From assembly GCF_011306175.1 (NCBI RefSeq), contig NZ_CP049913.1, positions 2,046,001-2,110,000 of the forward strand: 64,000 bases of DNA, read 5' to 3'. Source of the DNA: Vibrio sp. HDW18. Lineage in GTDB: Bacteria; Pseudomonadota; Gammaproteobacteria; Enterobacterales; Vibrionaceae. Below the pieces are notes generated by a model. It made no database searches, had not been told where the DNA came from, and was given only the letters and a program-made list of their open reading frames with translations. Each line of letters starts with the position of its first letter. Within the stretch, counting starts at the first letter, position 1. Below, piece by piece: positions 52,916-62,390 of the stretch. The translations under genes and the position numbers were made by a program.

Positions 52916-54353
52916 ACACAACCCCTCTTTGCCGCCGGTGAAGTATCTATTAATGGTCGAAGATACCGCGTCGATTGCGGCTCTGTATCGCTCTTTTCTC
53001 GCGCCGCTCAAAATTGATATCAATATCGTCGGAACAGGGCGTGACGCGATTGCGAGCATTGCACACCGCGAGCCTGACTTGATTCTGCTTGATTTACGTC
53101 TACCGGATATGACTGGCATGGATGTGTTGCATGCGGTCAAGCAAAAGGCACCCGAAGTGCCCATCGTGTTTATGACCGCGCATGGTTCGATTGACAGCGC
53201 GGTGGAAGCGATGCGCTACGGTGCGCAAGATTTTTTGATCAAACCTTGTGAAGCGGATCGCTTGCGGGTCACGGTCAATAACGCGATTCGTAAAGCATCA
53301 AAGCTCAAAAACGATCTCGATAACAAAAACCATACTTATCAAGGTTTTATTGGTAGTAGCCAAACTATGCAAGCGGTGTATCGCACGATTGATTCCGCCG
53401 CGAGCAGTAAAGCCAGTATTTTCATTACCGGTGAAAGTGGTACCGGTAAAGAGGTGTGTGCGGAAGCCATTCATGCTGCCAGTAAACGAGGTGAAAAACC
53501 GTTTATCGCGATTAACTGTGCTGCGATCCCGAAAGATTTGATTGAAAGTGAGCTATTTGGTCACGTAAAAGGCGCGTTCACTGGAGCGGCCAGCGAACGG
53601 CAAGGTGCCGCGGAAGCAGCTGATGGTGGTACGCTGTTTTTGGATGAGCTGTGTGAAATGGATTTAGAGTTGCAGACCAAATTACTGCGCTTTATTCAAA
53701 CTGGCACATTCCAAAAAGTTGGCTCGTCAAAAATGAAAAGCGTGGATGTGCGTTTTGTGTGCGCCACCAATCGCGACCCTTGGAAAGAAGTGCAAGCTGG
53801 GCGTTTTCGCGAAGACTTATACTACCGTTTGTACGTGATCCCGCTGCATTTGCCCTCACTGCGTGAGCGTGGTGATGATGTGATTGAGATTGCCTACTCT
53901 TTGTTGGGGTTTATGTCCAAAGAGGAAGGCAAAGATTTTGTGCGCTTGTCAGCTGAAGTGGTGGAGCGTTTTCGTCGCTACGAATGGCCAGGTAATGTGC
54001 GCCAATTACAAAACGTATTGCGCAATGTGGTGGTGCTGAATGAGGGATGTGAAATAACCCTTAATATGTTGCCTCCTCCGCTTAATCACCCTTCGGTACC
54101 GCTTTTACGTGAAGAAATTAAACTAGATCAACAGCATGTGATCTCAGTACATGAAATTTTTCCGTTATGGATCACGGAAAAACAAGCGATTGAGCAAGCG
54201 ATTGCCGCTTGTGGTGGTAATATTCCGCGCGCCGCCAGTTATTTAGCCGTCAGCCCATCGACCATTTATCGTAAGCTGCAAACTTGGAATGAACAAGCGA
54301 CAGAGAAAGTCACAGCAAAAGAGAAAGTTACCGCAAAAGAGCAGGAGCGCTAA
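52911..54353 (+). CDS. luxO: quorum-sensing response regulator LuxO
   Basis: A 480-residue sigma-54 activator. At low cell density phospho-LuxO turns on Qrr small RNAs and so represses the high-density programme. Receiver domain (about 12-125) with the phosphorylated Asp61 in [14 protein letters not shown]+ domain (about 145-380) with [20 protein letters not shown] and GGTLFLDEL; a Fis-type HTH at about 430-460 ([20 protein letters not shown]). The tail repeats KVTAKE twice and is longer than in V. cholerae. The start MQHN matches V. cholerae. luxU follows directly. Confidence 0.96.
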   Translation: MQHNPSLPPVKYLLMVEDTASIAALYRSFLAPLKIDINIVGTGRDAIASIAHREPDLILLDLRLPDMTGMDVLHAVKQKAPEVPIVFMTAHGSIDSAVEAMRYGAQDFLIKPCEADRLRVTVNNAIRKASKLKNDLDNKNHTYQGFIGSSQTMQAVYRTIDSAASSKASIFITGESGTGKEVCAEAIHAASKRGEKPFIAINCAAIPKDLIESELFGHVKGAFTGAASERQGAAEAADGGTLFLDELCEMDLELQTKLLRFIQTGTFQKVGSSKMKSVDVRFVCATNRDPWKEVQAGRFREDLYYRLYVIPLHLPSLRERGDDVIEIAYSLLGFMSKEEGKDFVRLSAEVVERFRRYEWPGNVRQLQNVLRNVVVLNEGCEITLNMLPPPLNHPSVPLLREEIKLDQQHVISVHEIFPLWITEKQAIEQAIAACGGNIPRAASYLAVSPSTIYRKLQTWNEQATEKVTAKEKVTAKEQER

Positions 54354-54356
54354 GTG

Positions 54357-54698
54357 ATGAGAGAATGGATTAATCAAAGTCAAATCGATGTATTAGCCAA
54401 AGAGATCGGTGCGGAAAATATTCCGCTGTTACTCAATATTTTTGTTGATGAATTAAACGCCTATCAACGCCGCCTGCGTAGTGAGCCGCACGCTAATCAG
54501 CGTGAATACCTGCAAGAGATCAGCCACGCGCTTAAAAGCAGCGCGGCCAGTTTTGGCGCGGAGCGCTTACGCGGTAAGGCGATCGAATTAGACCGCCTTG
54601 CTCACACCGATTTAACGTTTGATCTCGCCTATGAAGTGGAACAGATGCTGGAACTGCTGGGCCAAACTCACCAACGATATTTACAACTGGTTGATTAA
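54357..54698 (+). CDS. luxU: quorum-sensing phosphotransfer protein LuxU
   Basis: A 113-residue histidine phosphotransfer protein that passes phosphate between the autoinducer receptors and LuxO. The active-site histidine lies in QEISHALKSSAASFGAERLR. It begins 3 bases after the luxO stop behind GGAGCG; a GTG at 54354 is an alternative start. Its last 18 bases overlap the convergent yvcK gene. Confidence 0.94.
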   Translation: MREWINQSQIDVLAKEIGAENIPLLLNIFVDELNAYQRRLRSEPHANQREYLQEISHALKSSAASFGAERLRGKAIELDRLAHTDLTFDLAYEVEQMLELLGQTHQRYLQLVD

Positions 54699-55577
54699 CT
54701 GCTCTTCAATCGCTTGTCTCAGTTTTTGCCGATCATGACGCCAGTCACGGTTGGCAGAAGCCAAATCACGGGTCATAAAATTCCAACGCTGTTGTAAATC
54801 GGGATGAGGATGATGACCCAGCACCACATCAATTTTGCGGCCTAGGCAGGCTCTTTCACACCATTCTAATTTTTGCTCTAGGCTCATTCTGCCCGCAGGA
54901 CCATGTTCTGGTGACAAGTTTTCGATAAAAATGACCGTGGCCGTGGGATTACGAGCAATCGCTTTACCCAACTCAGGAAGCAGTAGCGGCGGCATCACAC
55001 TGGTTAAAAAGCTACCCGGGCCTAAAATCACACAATCTGCTTGTTGAATAGCAGAGATCGCCTCTTTGGTGGCGGGCACTTCTGGGGCTAAATCGAGGCG
55101 GCGTAAATCTTGCGCCATTTCATCCACGCTGGTTTCACCGGTGACCCATTTGCCATCCAGTGCTAACGCGGCCAGATCCGATGGGTGCTCAGACATTGGT
55201 AAAATATTGACATCGACTTTAAGCATATTGCGGATCAGATTGATGGCATCCAGCGGTCGCACCGAGAGATTATCTAATGCGGTGAGCATTAAATTGCCCA
55301 AATTATGCCCATTCAGCTCACCTGTGCCTTTAAAGCGATACTCAAACATCATCGAACTGATCGAGGGCTCAGTAATTAACTGATTGATGCAATTACGCGT
55401 ATCACCCCAAGCAATCCCCCCTTGGCAGTGACGAATTCGGCCAGTCGAGCCACCATTATCGGTGGTGGTGACGATACCGGTGGCATTGGAGCCAAACACT
55501 TTCAGTGCCGCTAGCATCCGGCCAAGACCGTGACCACCGCCGATGGCCACTACTTTTTTGCTTTGATAGAGAGACAT
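54681..55577 (-). CDS. yvcK: YvcK-type gluconeogenesis factor (2-phospho-L-lactate transferase fold)
   Basis: A 298-residue UDP-sugar-binding protein of the YvcK/CofD superfamily (YbhK in E. coli). Motifs include VVAIGGGHGLGRMLAALK near the N-terminus, TTTDNGGSTGRIR and ADCVILGPGSFLTSVMPPLL. In Bacillus it supports cell-wall synthesis on gluconeogenic carbon; its role in vibrios is not established. The start at 55577 (MSLYQSKKV) fits the family. Convergent with luxU (18-bp overlap) and divergent from moaA. Confidence 0.92.
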   Translation of the reverse strand: MSLYQSKKVVAIGGGHGLGRMLAALKVFGSNATGIVTTTDNGGSTGRIRHCQGGIAWGDTRNCINQLITEPSISSMMFEYRFKGTGELNGHNLGNLMLTALDNLSVRPLDAINLIRNMLKVDVNILPMSEHPSDLAALALDGKWVTGETSVDEMAQDLRRLDLAPEVPATKEAISAIQQADCVILGPGSFLTSVMPPLLLPELGKAIARNPTATVIFIENLSPEHGPAGRMSLEQKLEWCERACLGRKIDVVLGHHPHPDLQQRWNFMTRDLASANRDWRHDRQKLRQAIEEQLINQL

Positions 55578-55746
55578 AGGATCCTGCTTATTTTGGCTGC
55601 TGAGCAGCAATTTAACCAAGTTGATCCAGATTAGATACCCATTTAGGGCTAAATTTATTGTTGGCGTCCCTTTTTTAGGGGGAGAGGTAGCATCGCGGCA
55701 GATTATTGAGTATTTTAACCGCAGCAGCCAGAGCTAAGAGGTTGGA

Positions 55747-55876
55747 AACATCACTCTGCTTGGCCGTAACTCCGAGCTTATCGCGCTAAGTTTTTTAAAT
55801 ATGCGTTATAAGCCAGTGACGGAAGGTCACAAGGGCATGGTGAGAAATGACGATGCCTCCCGTATTTGGAAAGGTG
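55747..55876 (+). ncRNA. molybdenum cofactor (Moco) riboswitch
   Basis: The leader of moaA carries the conserved Moco RNA motif in order: CTTGGCCGTAACTCCGAGC (55759-55777), the GTGAC-GGAAG-GTCAC hairpin (55816-55830), CAAGGGCAT pairing with ATGCCTCCCG, and the terminal TTGGAAAGGTG that contains the ribosome site. In E. coli moaA this RNA is thought to lower Moco synthesis when the cofactor is abundant. There are two additional bases in CCCGTATTTGG compared with the CCCGTTTGG I recall from E. coli. Confidence 0.9.
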
Positions 55877-55880
55877 TTCC

Positions 55881-56870
55881 GTGGCGCAACAATTCGAAGA
55901 CAGATTTCAACGTAAATTTTATTATTTACGTCTCTCGATCACTGACGTTTGTAATTTCAAATGTACCTATTGCTTACCTGATGGTTACCGACCAGCAGCG
56001 GGTAACGCTAACTCTTTTTTGCGTGTCGCCGAAATCCAGCGGGTGGTAAATGCCTTTGCTGAGTGTGGTACCTCAAAAGTCCGCATTACTGGTGGTGAGC
56101 CATCGCTGCGCAAAGATTTTAGTCAAATCATCCAAACCATCGCTGCTACACCGGGCATCAAAAAAGTCGCCACCACCACCAATGGTTATCGTTTAGCCAA
56201 ACAGATTGGCGAGTGGCGAGAGGCTGGGCTTACTCAACTCAATGTCAGTGTCGACAGTTTAGAACCACGCATGTTCGCGCAAATCACTGGTGAAAATCGT
56301 TTCCAACAAGTGATGGCGGGAATTGATCGCGCTTTTGAGGTTGGCTTTGCACAAGTCAAAGTTAACGTGGTGCTGATGAAAGATCTTAACCACCTTGAAC
56401 TGCCTAAATTTATGGCGTGGATTAAAACGCGCGCGATTCAACTGCGTTTTATCGAGCTGATGCAAACCGGTGAGATGAACGACTTATTTGCCCGTCATCA
56501 TTTGTCTGGTGCAGCGATACGCGACTATCTGATTAACAACGGCTGGCAGCGTAGAGTGCGCGCCGATAACGATGGTCCGGCGCAAGTGTTTATCCATGCG
56601 GATTATCTTGGTGAAATCGGCTTGATCATGCCTTATGAGAAAGATTTCTGCAGCAGTTGTAATCGCTTGCGTGTTTCGGCGCAAGGTAAGCTGCATCTTT
56701 GCCTATTTGGCGAGCAAGGCATTGAGTTACGCGATCTGCTGCAGCACGATCAACAGCAAGCCACATTAATTGAACGAATTCAGACTCAGTTGCACAACAA
56801 AGCCCAAACCCACTTTTTGCAAGATGGCAAGGTGGGAATGACGCCACATTTGGCATCGATTGGTGGTTGA
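55881..56870 (+). CDS. moaA: GTP 3',8-cyclase MoaA
   Basis: A 329-residue radical-SAM enzyme for the first step of molybdenum cofactor synthesis. The SAM cluster motif CNFKCTYC lies near residue 24, a second 4Fe-4S set (CSSCNRLR and a later Cys) near 257-275, and the C-terminal Gly-Gly needed for activity is present. The start is GTG at 55881, giving [15 protein letters not shown] as in V. cholerae, right behind the riboswitch ribosome site; TTG at 55866 is less likely. Heads moaABCDE. Confidence 0.96.
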   Translation: MAQQFEDRFQRKFYYLRLSITDVCNFKCTYCLPDGYRPAAGNANSFLRVAEIQRVVNAFAECGTSKVRITGGEPSLRKDFSQIIQTIAATPGIKKVATTTNGYRLAKQIGEWREAGLTQLNVSVDSLEPRMFAQITGENRFQQVMAGIDRAFEVGFAQVKVNVVLMKDLNHLELPKFMAWIKTRAIQLRFIELMQTGEMNDLFARHHLSGAAIRDYLINNGWQRRVRADNDGPAQVFIHADYLGEIGLIMPYEKDFCSSCNRLRVSAQGKLHLCLFGEQGIELRDLLQHDQQQATLIERIQTQLHNKAQTHFLQDGKVGMTPHLASIGG

Positions 56871-56885
56871 GCGGCTAATTATTAC

Positions 56886-56908
56886 TTAGCCTCGCGAGCG
56901 AGGCTTAA
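56886..56908 (+). terminator. hairpin between moaA and moaB
   Basis: Stem AGCCTCGC/GCGAGGCT with a tight loop, followed by TTAACTATTTCG. With only a weak T tail it may reduce rather than stop transcription into moaB. Confidence 0.5.
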
Positions 56909-56929
56909 CTATTTCGAAAAGGTGAACTT

Positions 56930-57442
56930 ATGGGCCACGCAGTAAGCAAATTTCAAGCCGCAAACATTGCGGTACTGACGGTATCCGATACGCGTACTGA
57001 AGAGAATGATACTTCTGGCGGCTATTTGGCCGAGCAGTTACAACTGGCTGGGCATAAACTGGCCGATAAACAGATTGTGATTGACGATATGTACCAAATC
57101 CGCGCTGTGGTATCACAGTGGATTGCAGAACCTACTATTCAAGCGATTTTGATCACCGGTGGAACCGGATTTACTTCGCGCGATAGCACGCCTGAAGCGC
57201 TTAAGCCACTGTTTGATAAAGAAGTGGAAGGCTTTGGTGAGCTATTCCGTATGGTTTCTTATGAAGAAATTGGTACCTCAACCATCCAGTCGCGGGCGGT
57301 GGCCGGTTTTGCTAACCATACCGTGATTTTTGCGATGCCCGGTTCGACCGGTGCGTGCCGGACTGGCTGGACTAAGATTATCCAACAGCAGTTGGATGCC
57401 GCGCACCGTCCATGTAACTTTATGCCGCACTTGACGGTGTAA
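56930..57442 (+). CDS. moaB: molybdopterin biosynthesis protein MoaB
   Basis: A 170-residue protein of the MogA/MoaB fold with the MPT-binding loops LITGGTGFTSRDSTPEAL and AMPGSTGACRTGW. It probably adenylates molybdopterin, or duplicates that function; in E. coli its exact need is unclear. Second gene of the moa operon; moaC starts 9 bp after its stop. Confidence 0.95.
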   Translation: MGHAVSKFQAANIAVLTVSDTRTEENDTSGGYLAEQLQLAGHKLADKQIVIDDMYQIRAVVSQWIAEPTIQAILITGGTGFTSRDSTPEALKPLFDKEVEGFGELFRMVSYEEIGTSTIQSRAVAGFANHTVIFAMPGSTGACRTGWTKIIQQQLDAAHRPCNFMPHLTV

Positions 57443-57451
57443 GGGGATTTA

Positions 57452-57931
57452 ATGAGCCAACTGACCCACATCAATGCGGCCGGCCAAGCCAATATGGTCG
57501 ATGTCTCAAACAAAGCGGATAGCGTACGCGAAGCGCGCGCCGAAGCGTATGTACGCATGGCACCTGCAACGCTGCAACTGATCCTGTCCGGCCAGCATCA
57601 TAAAGGTGATGTGTTTGCCACAGCACGTATTGCTGGGATTCAAGCCGCCAAACGGACATGGGAACTGATCCCACTCTGCCACCCTCTGCTACTGTCCAAA
57701 GTGGAAGTAGAGTTAGAAGCACTGCCGGAACAGAACTGTGTACGTATTGAAGCGCTGTGTAAACTGAGCGGTAAAACTGGGGTAGAGATGGAAGCGTTGA
57801 CAGCCGCATCAGTGGCGGCGCTGACCATTTACGATATGTGTAAAGCGGTACAAAAAGATATTGTGATTGAGCAGGTGCGTTTGCTGGAAAAATCGGGCGG
57901 TAAGTCTGGACACTTTAAGGTGAATGCATGA
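57452..57931 (+). CDS. moaC: cyclic pyranopterin monophosphate synthase MoaC
   Basis: A 159-residue enzyme that finishes conversion of the MoaA product to cPMP. Characteristic stretches are [37 protein letters not shown] and [20 protein letters not shown], and the conserved Lys in CKAVQKD. It overlaps moaD by 4 bases (ATGA), so the two are coupled. Confidence 0.97.
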   Translation: MSQLTHINAAGQANMVDVSNKADSVREARAEAYVRMAPATLQLILSGQHHKGDVFATARIAGIQAAKRTWELIPLCHPLLLSKVEVELEALPEQNCVRIEALCKLSGKTGVEMEALTAASVAALTIYDMCKAVQKDIVIEQVRLLEKSGGKSGHFKVNA

Positions 57932-58173
57932 TTACCGTGTTGTTTTTTGCCCAAACCCGTGAATTGGTGGCGTGCGAGAGTATGCTGGTTGAGCAGCCGT
58001 TCACCAGCGTCGAAGCGTTGCGGCAGCATTTGGCGCAACAACCTGGCAAATGGGATATCGCGTTACAACCGGGTAAGCTATTGGCCGCAGTCAATCAAGC
58101 GATAGTGCCGTTTGACACTCCGCTGCACGCTGGCGATGAGGTGGCTTTTTTTCCACCGGTGACGGGAGGTTAA
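57928..58173 (+). CDS. moaD: molybdopterin synthase sulfur carrier subunit MoaD
   Basis: An 81-residue ubiquitin-fold protein ending in PVTGG, whose last glycine carries the thiocarboxylate used to build the dithiolene. The ATG overlaps the moaC stop, and the moaE start follows its stop by one base. Confidence 0.96.
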   Translation: MITVLFFAQTRELVACESMLVEQPFTSVEALRQHLAQQPGKWDIALQPGKLLAAVNQAIVPFDTPLHAGDEVAFFPPVTGG

Positions 58174-58174
58174 C

Positions 58175-58651
58175 ATGGACAATCGGGTTGCAGTACAAAG
58201 CGCAGATTTTTCGGTAGCGGATGAATACCAAGCGTTGGCGCAGGGCACTCAAGCCGGTGCAGTAGTGACGTTTGTAGGTAAAGTGCGGGATATGAACTTA
58301 GGGGATAATGTGCTTGGTTTACATCTTGAGCACTATCCGGGCATGACCGAAAAAGCCTTATTGGAGATTTGCGATTTAGCCCAAGCGCGTTGGCCGTTAC
58401 AGCGCGTGCGCGTTATCCATCGGATTGGTGATATGCTCAGTGGTGACCAAATTGTGTTTGTTGGGGTCACCAGTGCCCACCGTAATGCCGCTTTTGCCGC
58501 GTGTGAATTCATCATGGATTATTTGAAAACGCGGGCCCCATTTTGGAAAAAAGAGTTGACCACCGAACAGAGTCGCTGGATTGACTCGCGCGCGAGTGAT
58601 CAACAGGCAGTGCAGCGTTGGGAAAGTGACGTATCGACGCCTCCGCGTTAA
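58175..58651 (+). CDS. moaE: molybdopterin synthase catalytic subunit MoaE
   Basis: A 158-residue subunit that transfers sulfur from MoaD to cPMP. Family motifs are GAVVTFVGKVRDMN, LEHYPGMTEKAL and VRVIHRIGDMLSGDQIVFVG, and the catalytic lysine lies in FWKKELTTE. Last gene of the moa operon; a short tandem repeat begins at its stop codon. Confidence 0.97.
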   Translation: MDNRVAVQSADFSVADEYQALAQGTQAGAVVTFVGKVRDMNLGDNVLGLHLEHYPGMTEKALLEICDLAQARWPLQRVRVIHRIGDMLSGDQIVFVGVTSAHRNAAFAACEFIMDYLKTRAPFWKKELTTEQSRWIDSRASDQQAVQRWESDVSTPPR

Positions 58652-58700
58652 ATGATTGCGCTACTCAAATGATTGCGTACTCAAATGATAGCGCTACTCA
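58651..58700. repeat. three tandem copies of a 17-bp unit
   Basis: AATGATTGCGCTACTCA (58651-58667), AATGATTGCGTACTCA (58668-58683, one base shorter) and AATGATAGCGCTACTCA (58684-58700). The first begins at the moaE stop and the last codes for the end of the GGDEF protein. Confidence 0.9.
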
Positions 58701-59649
58701 AAATGTGCACAGTGCCGCGTTGATGATGTTTGGCATAAAACAGCGCTTGGTCGGCGACCGCCACCAGTTTTTCAGTGGTGACATCTGGCTCTAATTGATC
58801 ACTGTGGCGGATGCCGATAGTGATGGTGACATGATCTGACACTCTGGATCTTGAATGTTTTATATTCAGCTCGGTCACCATCAACATTAGCTGTTTGGCG
58901 CGCTGCTGACTCTGCTCGGCACTGACATTGGTCATAAAAATTAAAAATTCATCCCCACCATAGCGAAAGCAAAGCTCACCTTCCGATTTCCAACGTTGTA
59001 GCGTTTGGCTGATTTGGCGTAGCACCTCATCACCTTGCAGATGGCCATATTCATCGTTGTACTCTTTAAAACAATCAATATCGATCATCAACAGCGCGGC
59101 ACTCAGGTTATCTTGGCGCGCGGTATCCAGTGCTTGTGGCAGTAAATAATCCATCGCGTAGCGGTTATACACTTGAGTCAGGTGATCGATATGGGTCAAG
59201 TGTTCCAGTTTTAATTGATGCTGAGCCAGTTTTTCCACTGAGCGTTTGTAATTGGAAATATTACGGATGATCCAAAGTACCATTTCAGTACCGGGTAATG
59301 GGATGATCAAGGCTGAAAAATACTGTTTTTCGATTGGGCCAAGGGCAAGATTAAAATAGGCCAGTTGGGTCGGCTCGATTTCATACTCTAGCTCTTTGGC
59401 ACAATTTTGATCAATCGCTTGTTCAATCACACTCAAAAATTGAGTCGCTTGCGCCACTGGCAGCACATCATACAGGTTTAAGCCGATCAGGTTAGCCGGA
59501 TTGTGGTGACGGTTGCTGTCTGATCCACCATACACTTCCAGATAAACGCCCTGTCTATTGAGCAGAAAAATGGGCTCGGGTAATGATTGGAAAATAAACT
59601 GCAGAATGTTGGGGTTGGCCATGATCATGGTGGATAAAATAGAAGTCAT
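58681..59649 (-). CDS. PAS-GGDEF diguanylate cyclase
   Basis: A 322-residue cytosolic protein: a PAS-like sensor domain (about 12-125, LPEPIFLLNRQGVYLEVYGG), a short linker and a C-terminal GGDEF domain (about 150-315) with the intact active-site motif FRYGGDEFLIF, so c-di-GMP synthesis is likely. No RxxD inhibitory site is seen at the usual place before the motif. No membrane segment. The start 59649 (MTSILSTMIMANPN) is a choice; 59727 and 59622 are possible. Its last codons lie in a 17-bp tandem repeat. Confidence 0.88.
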   Translation of the reverse strand: MTSILSTMIMANPNILQFIFQSLPEPIFLLNRQGVYLEVYGGSDSNRHHNPANLIGLNLYDVLPVAQATQFLSVIEQAIDQNCAKELEYEIEPTQLAYFNLALGPIEKQYFSALIIPLPGTEMVLWIIRNISNYKRSVEKLAQHQLKLEHLTHIDHLTQVYNRYAMDYLLPQALDTARQDNLSAALLMIDIDCFKEYNDEYGHLQGDEVLRQISQTLQRWKSEGELCFRYGGDEFLIFMTNVSAEQSQQRAKQLMLMVTELNIKHSRSRVSDHVTITIGIRHSDQLEPDVTTEKLVAVADQALFYAKHHQRGTVHILSSAII

Positions 59650-59851
59650 CAACTTAATGCCTGTTGAATGAGTAGATATTCCTCTATTTATAGATGATTT
59701 TGCTGCGTCCCGATACGGGGTGAGCATGACTTTTTACCGATAAATCACTAAACCAAAGAGTGATGTTCTTATCTGGTTAAAAATGGCCACGTAAAGCTCG
59801 TGCTTCAGCGATTGGCGAGCATTATTTTATCAATAGAGTGAAAAAATCTGC

Positions 59852-59883
59852 TTGACCTTAAAGTTAACTCCAAGGTGTAAGCT
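59852..59883 (+). promoter_or_regulatory. MerR/ZntR-type promoter of zntA
   Basis: -35 TTGACC (59852-59857) and -10 TAAGCT (59878-59883) are separated by 20 bp, the over-long spacer typical of MerR-family promoters. A dyad ACCTT...AAGGT (59855-59876) lies between them. It resembles E. coli zntA. The zntR gene is not in the window. Confidence 0.85.
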
Positions 59884-59912
59884 GACAGCAGACTATAAAA
59901 AGGAGATGAAAT

Positions 59913-62222
59913 ATGTGTGCTAAACACCATGCGTGTCGTTCAAAATCGTTAACTCAACCAACGCCAACTCATCACACTAGCTGTTCGGGAAGCCCGAAAA
60001 TCGTGACTATTCGTGCTGCGGGAGTCGCCTCTGCGTGTGATGGTGATGGCTGTTGCAGCACTGTGGATAGCGGCGGTGGTTCAACATTGGAAGATGAGCC
60101 TGAGCAACATCGAAGCGAAGAATCAGCATCGCGCTATCAGCAGAGTTGGTATATCACAGGGATGGATTGTCCCTCCTGCGCACAAAAAATTGAAAAAGCG
60201 GTCAAGCAGTTGAGTGATGTTGTTCAGGTGCAAGTAATCTTTGCCACACAGAAGTTGGTGGTGGGCTTTAATCAACAAACAACCGCATTAAGCATCGAAC
60301 AAGCGGTTATCAATAGCGGCTTCACGTTAAGTTCGTCGGGTGCGGTGGCTTCTAACTCCGAACAGACTAAATCTCCTTTCTGGCAAAGTGAAAATGCACG
60401 AATCATCGGCATTGCTGCTCTGATGGCGGTGGGTGTGTTAGTCAATTCCGCTGAAATCAGCCGTTGGATTTTCACTATTACCTGTTTTTTGGGTTTGCTG
60501 CCCATCATTCAGCAAGCGTGGCGTTTGGCAAAATCTGGTTCTCCTTTCTCGATTGAAACCTTAATGTCAGTGGCGGCTATCGGCGCGTTATATCTTGGTG
60601 AAACCTTAGAAGCGGCGATGGTGCTGCTATTGTTTTTAATTGGTGAACGGTTAGAGGCGTATGCCGCGTCACGAGCACGCAGTGGCGTGCAGGCTTTGAT
60701 GGCGTTAGTGCCTGAAACCGCATTGAGAATTGAAAATGGTCAACGTGTCTCTGTGCCTGCGGAGCAGTTGCAGCCCGGCGATGTGATTGAAGTCGCGCCC
60801 GGAGCTCGCTTACCCGCAGACGGACAACTTCTGGCGGCAGCAAGTTTGGATAATAGTGCGCTGACAGGTGAATCTCTCCCCGTAGAACTTACAGTTGGCG
60901 CGCGCGTTTCTGCTGGGTGTGTGGTGGTCGATAAAGTGGTGCAGGTCGAAATTACTTCTCGCCAAGGTGAGAATGCCATCGATCGTATCCTACACCTGAT
61001 TGAACAAGCAGAATCACGCAAAGCACCGCTTGAACGCTTTTTGGATAAATTCAGCCGTTGGTACACACCATTAATGATGATGGTGGCAATCGTAGTGATC
61101 ATTATCCCACCATTAGCATTTGGTGCGGATTGGCAAACATGGATTTATCGTGGCTTAGCGCTGTTGCTGATCGGTTGTCCGTGTGCATTAGTGATTTCAA
61201 CTCCTGCAGCAATTACTTCTGGCTTAGCCGCTGCAGCCCGTCGAGGAGCTTTGATCAAAGGTGGCGCGGCATTAGAGCAGTTAGGCAAAATTGAAACTAT
61301 AGCCTTTGATAAAACCGGTACCTTGACTGAAGGTAAACCACAAGTCACCGATTTGATCCCATGGCAAGATTGGTCTGCCGCAACACTGTTGGCGCATGCA
61401 GCCGCGATCGAGATGGGTTCACATCATCCACTGGCGAGATCATTAGTAGCCAAAGCACAAGCTGAGCAGCTCGTACTTCCCGAAGCGCATGAAAAAACTG
61501 CCTTGGCTGGGCGTGGGATCAGTGGACAGATTGCCGGTATCACTTATCACCTCCTTGCTCCTAATCGGGTTGAGGTTGAGTTGCCGCCAGTGGTTGCTGA
61601 GCAAGTCAGCGGTTTAGAAGCACAAGGCAAAACCGTAGTGGTGATGCTGGACAATCAGCAAGTGGTCGGCGTGATCGCTTGGCAAGATATTTTACGTGAT
61701 GATGCGCGCGCCGCGATTGAAGCGTTGCAACGGATCGGGATCAAAGCGTTGATGCTGACCGGGGATAATCAGCGCAGCGCTGCTGCGATCAGCCAGCAAC
61801 TGAATATCGATTTTCGAGCCGGGTTATTACCGCAAGATAAAGTCAGATATATCGAGCAATTGGCGCAAACTCAGCGCGTCGCGATGGTTGGCGATGGTAT
61901 CAACGATGCACCAGCGATGAAACAGGCCAGCATCGGCATCGCGATGGGCGGTGGCACGGATGTGGTGCTGGAAACGGCGGATGCGGCACTGACACATAAT
62001 CGGCTGCTGGAGCTGGTTGGCATGGTTGAGCTATCACGCGCCACTTTGGCGATCATTCGGCAAAATGTCATGTTAGCGCTAGGGCTAAAAGCGGTGTTTT
62101 TAGTGACCAGCCTTATTGGTATGACGGGATTATGGATGGCGGTATTGGCCGACAGTGGGGCGACTGCACTGGTTACACTGAATGCGTTACGGCTGCTCAA
62201 ATTTGGTCAGCGTTCGGTTTAA
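59913..62222 (+). CDS. zntA: Zn/Cd/Pb-exporting P-type ATPase ZntA
   Basis: A 769-residue P1B-type ATPase that expels Zn2+, Cd2+ and Pb2+. An N-terminal His/Cys-rich tail (MCAKHHACRSK ... CDGDGCCS) precedes a heavy-metal-associated domain with GMDCPSCAQKIE (about residue 83). The membrane metal site is CPCALV, the phosphorylation motif is DKTGTLTEG, and GDGINDAPAMKQ forms the hinge. The CPC motif and the downstream sequence favour Zn/Cd/Pb over copper, as does the ZntR-like promoter. Confidence 0.95.
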   Translation: MCAKHHACRSKSLTQPTPTHHTSCSGSPKIVTIRAAGVASACDGDGCCSTVDSGGGSTLEDEPEQHRSEESASRYQQSWYITGMDCPSCAQKIEKAVKQLSDVVQVQVIFATQKLVVGFNQQTTALSIEQAVINSGFTLSSSGAVASNSEQTKSPFWQSENARIIGIAALMAVGVLVNSAEISRWIFTITCFLGLLPIIQQAWRLAKSGSPFSIETLMSVAAIGALYLGETLEAAMVLLLFLIGERLEAYAASRARSGVQALMALVPETALRIENGQRVSVPAEQLQPGDVIEVAPGARLPADGQLLAAASLDNSALTGESLPVELTVGARVSAGCVVVDKVVQVEITSRQGENAIDRILHLIEQAESRKAPLERFLDKFSRWYTPLMMMVAIVVIIIPPLAFGADWQTWIYRGLALLLIGCPCALVISTPAAITSGLAAAARRGALIKGGAALEQLGKIETIAFDKTGTLTEGKPQVTDLIPWQDWSAATLLAHAAAIEMGSHHPLARSLVAKAQAEQLVLPEAHEKTALAGRGISGQIAGITYHLLAPNRVEVELPPVVAEQVSGLEAQGKTVVVMLDNQQVVGVIAWQDILRDDARAAIEALQRIGIKALMLTGDNQRSAAAISQQLNIDFRAGLLPQDKVRYIEQLAQTQRVAMVGDGINDAPAMKQASIGIAMGGGTDVVLETADAALTHNRLLELVGMVELSRATLAIIRQNVMLALGLKAVFLVTSLIGMTGLWMAVLADSGATALVTLNALRLLKFGQRSV

Positions 62223-62390
62223 ATCGTCAGCCTTAAGCGGTGTGATGCAAATCGATTAGTTGTGCAATTCAATTGATTATTGCTCTGTGCAGTGTGACTG
62301 AGCTCGCTTATTTGCTGGCATCTATCGACTAAAGTGACTGAGTACCCTAATGATCAATATGCTGAATAAATGCAAGAGCAGGAGCCTATT

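Noticed and set aside
62280..62390. CRP or CytR sites ahead of udp
   Set aside because: TGTGA occurs but the second half-site is poor; I could not support an operator from the sequence alone.
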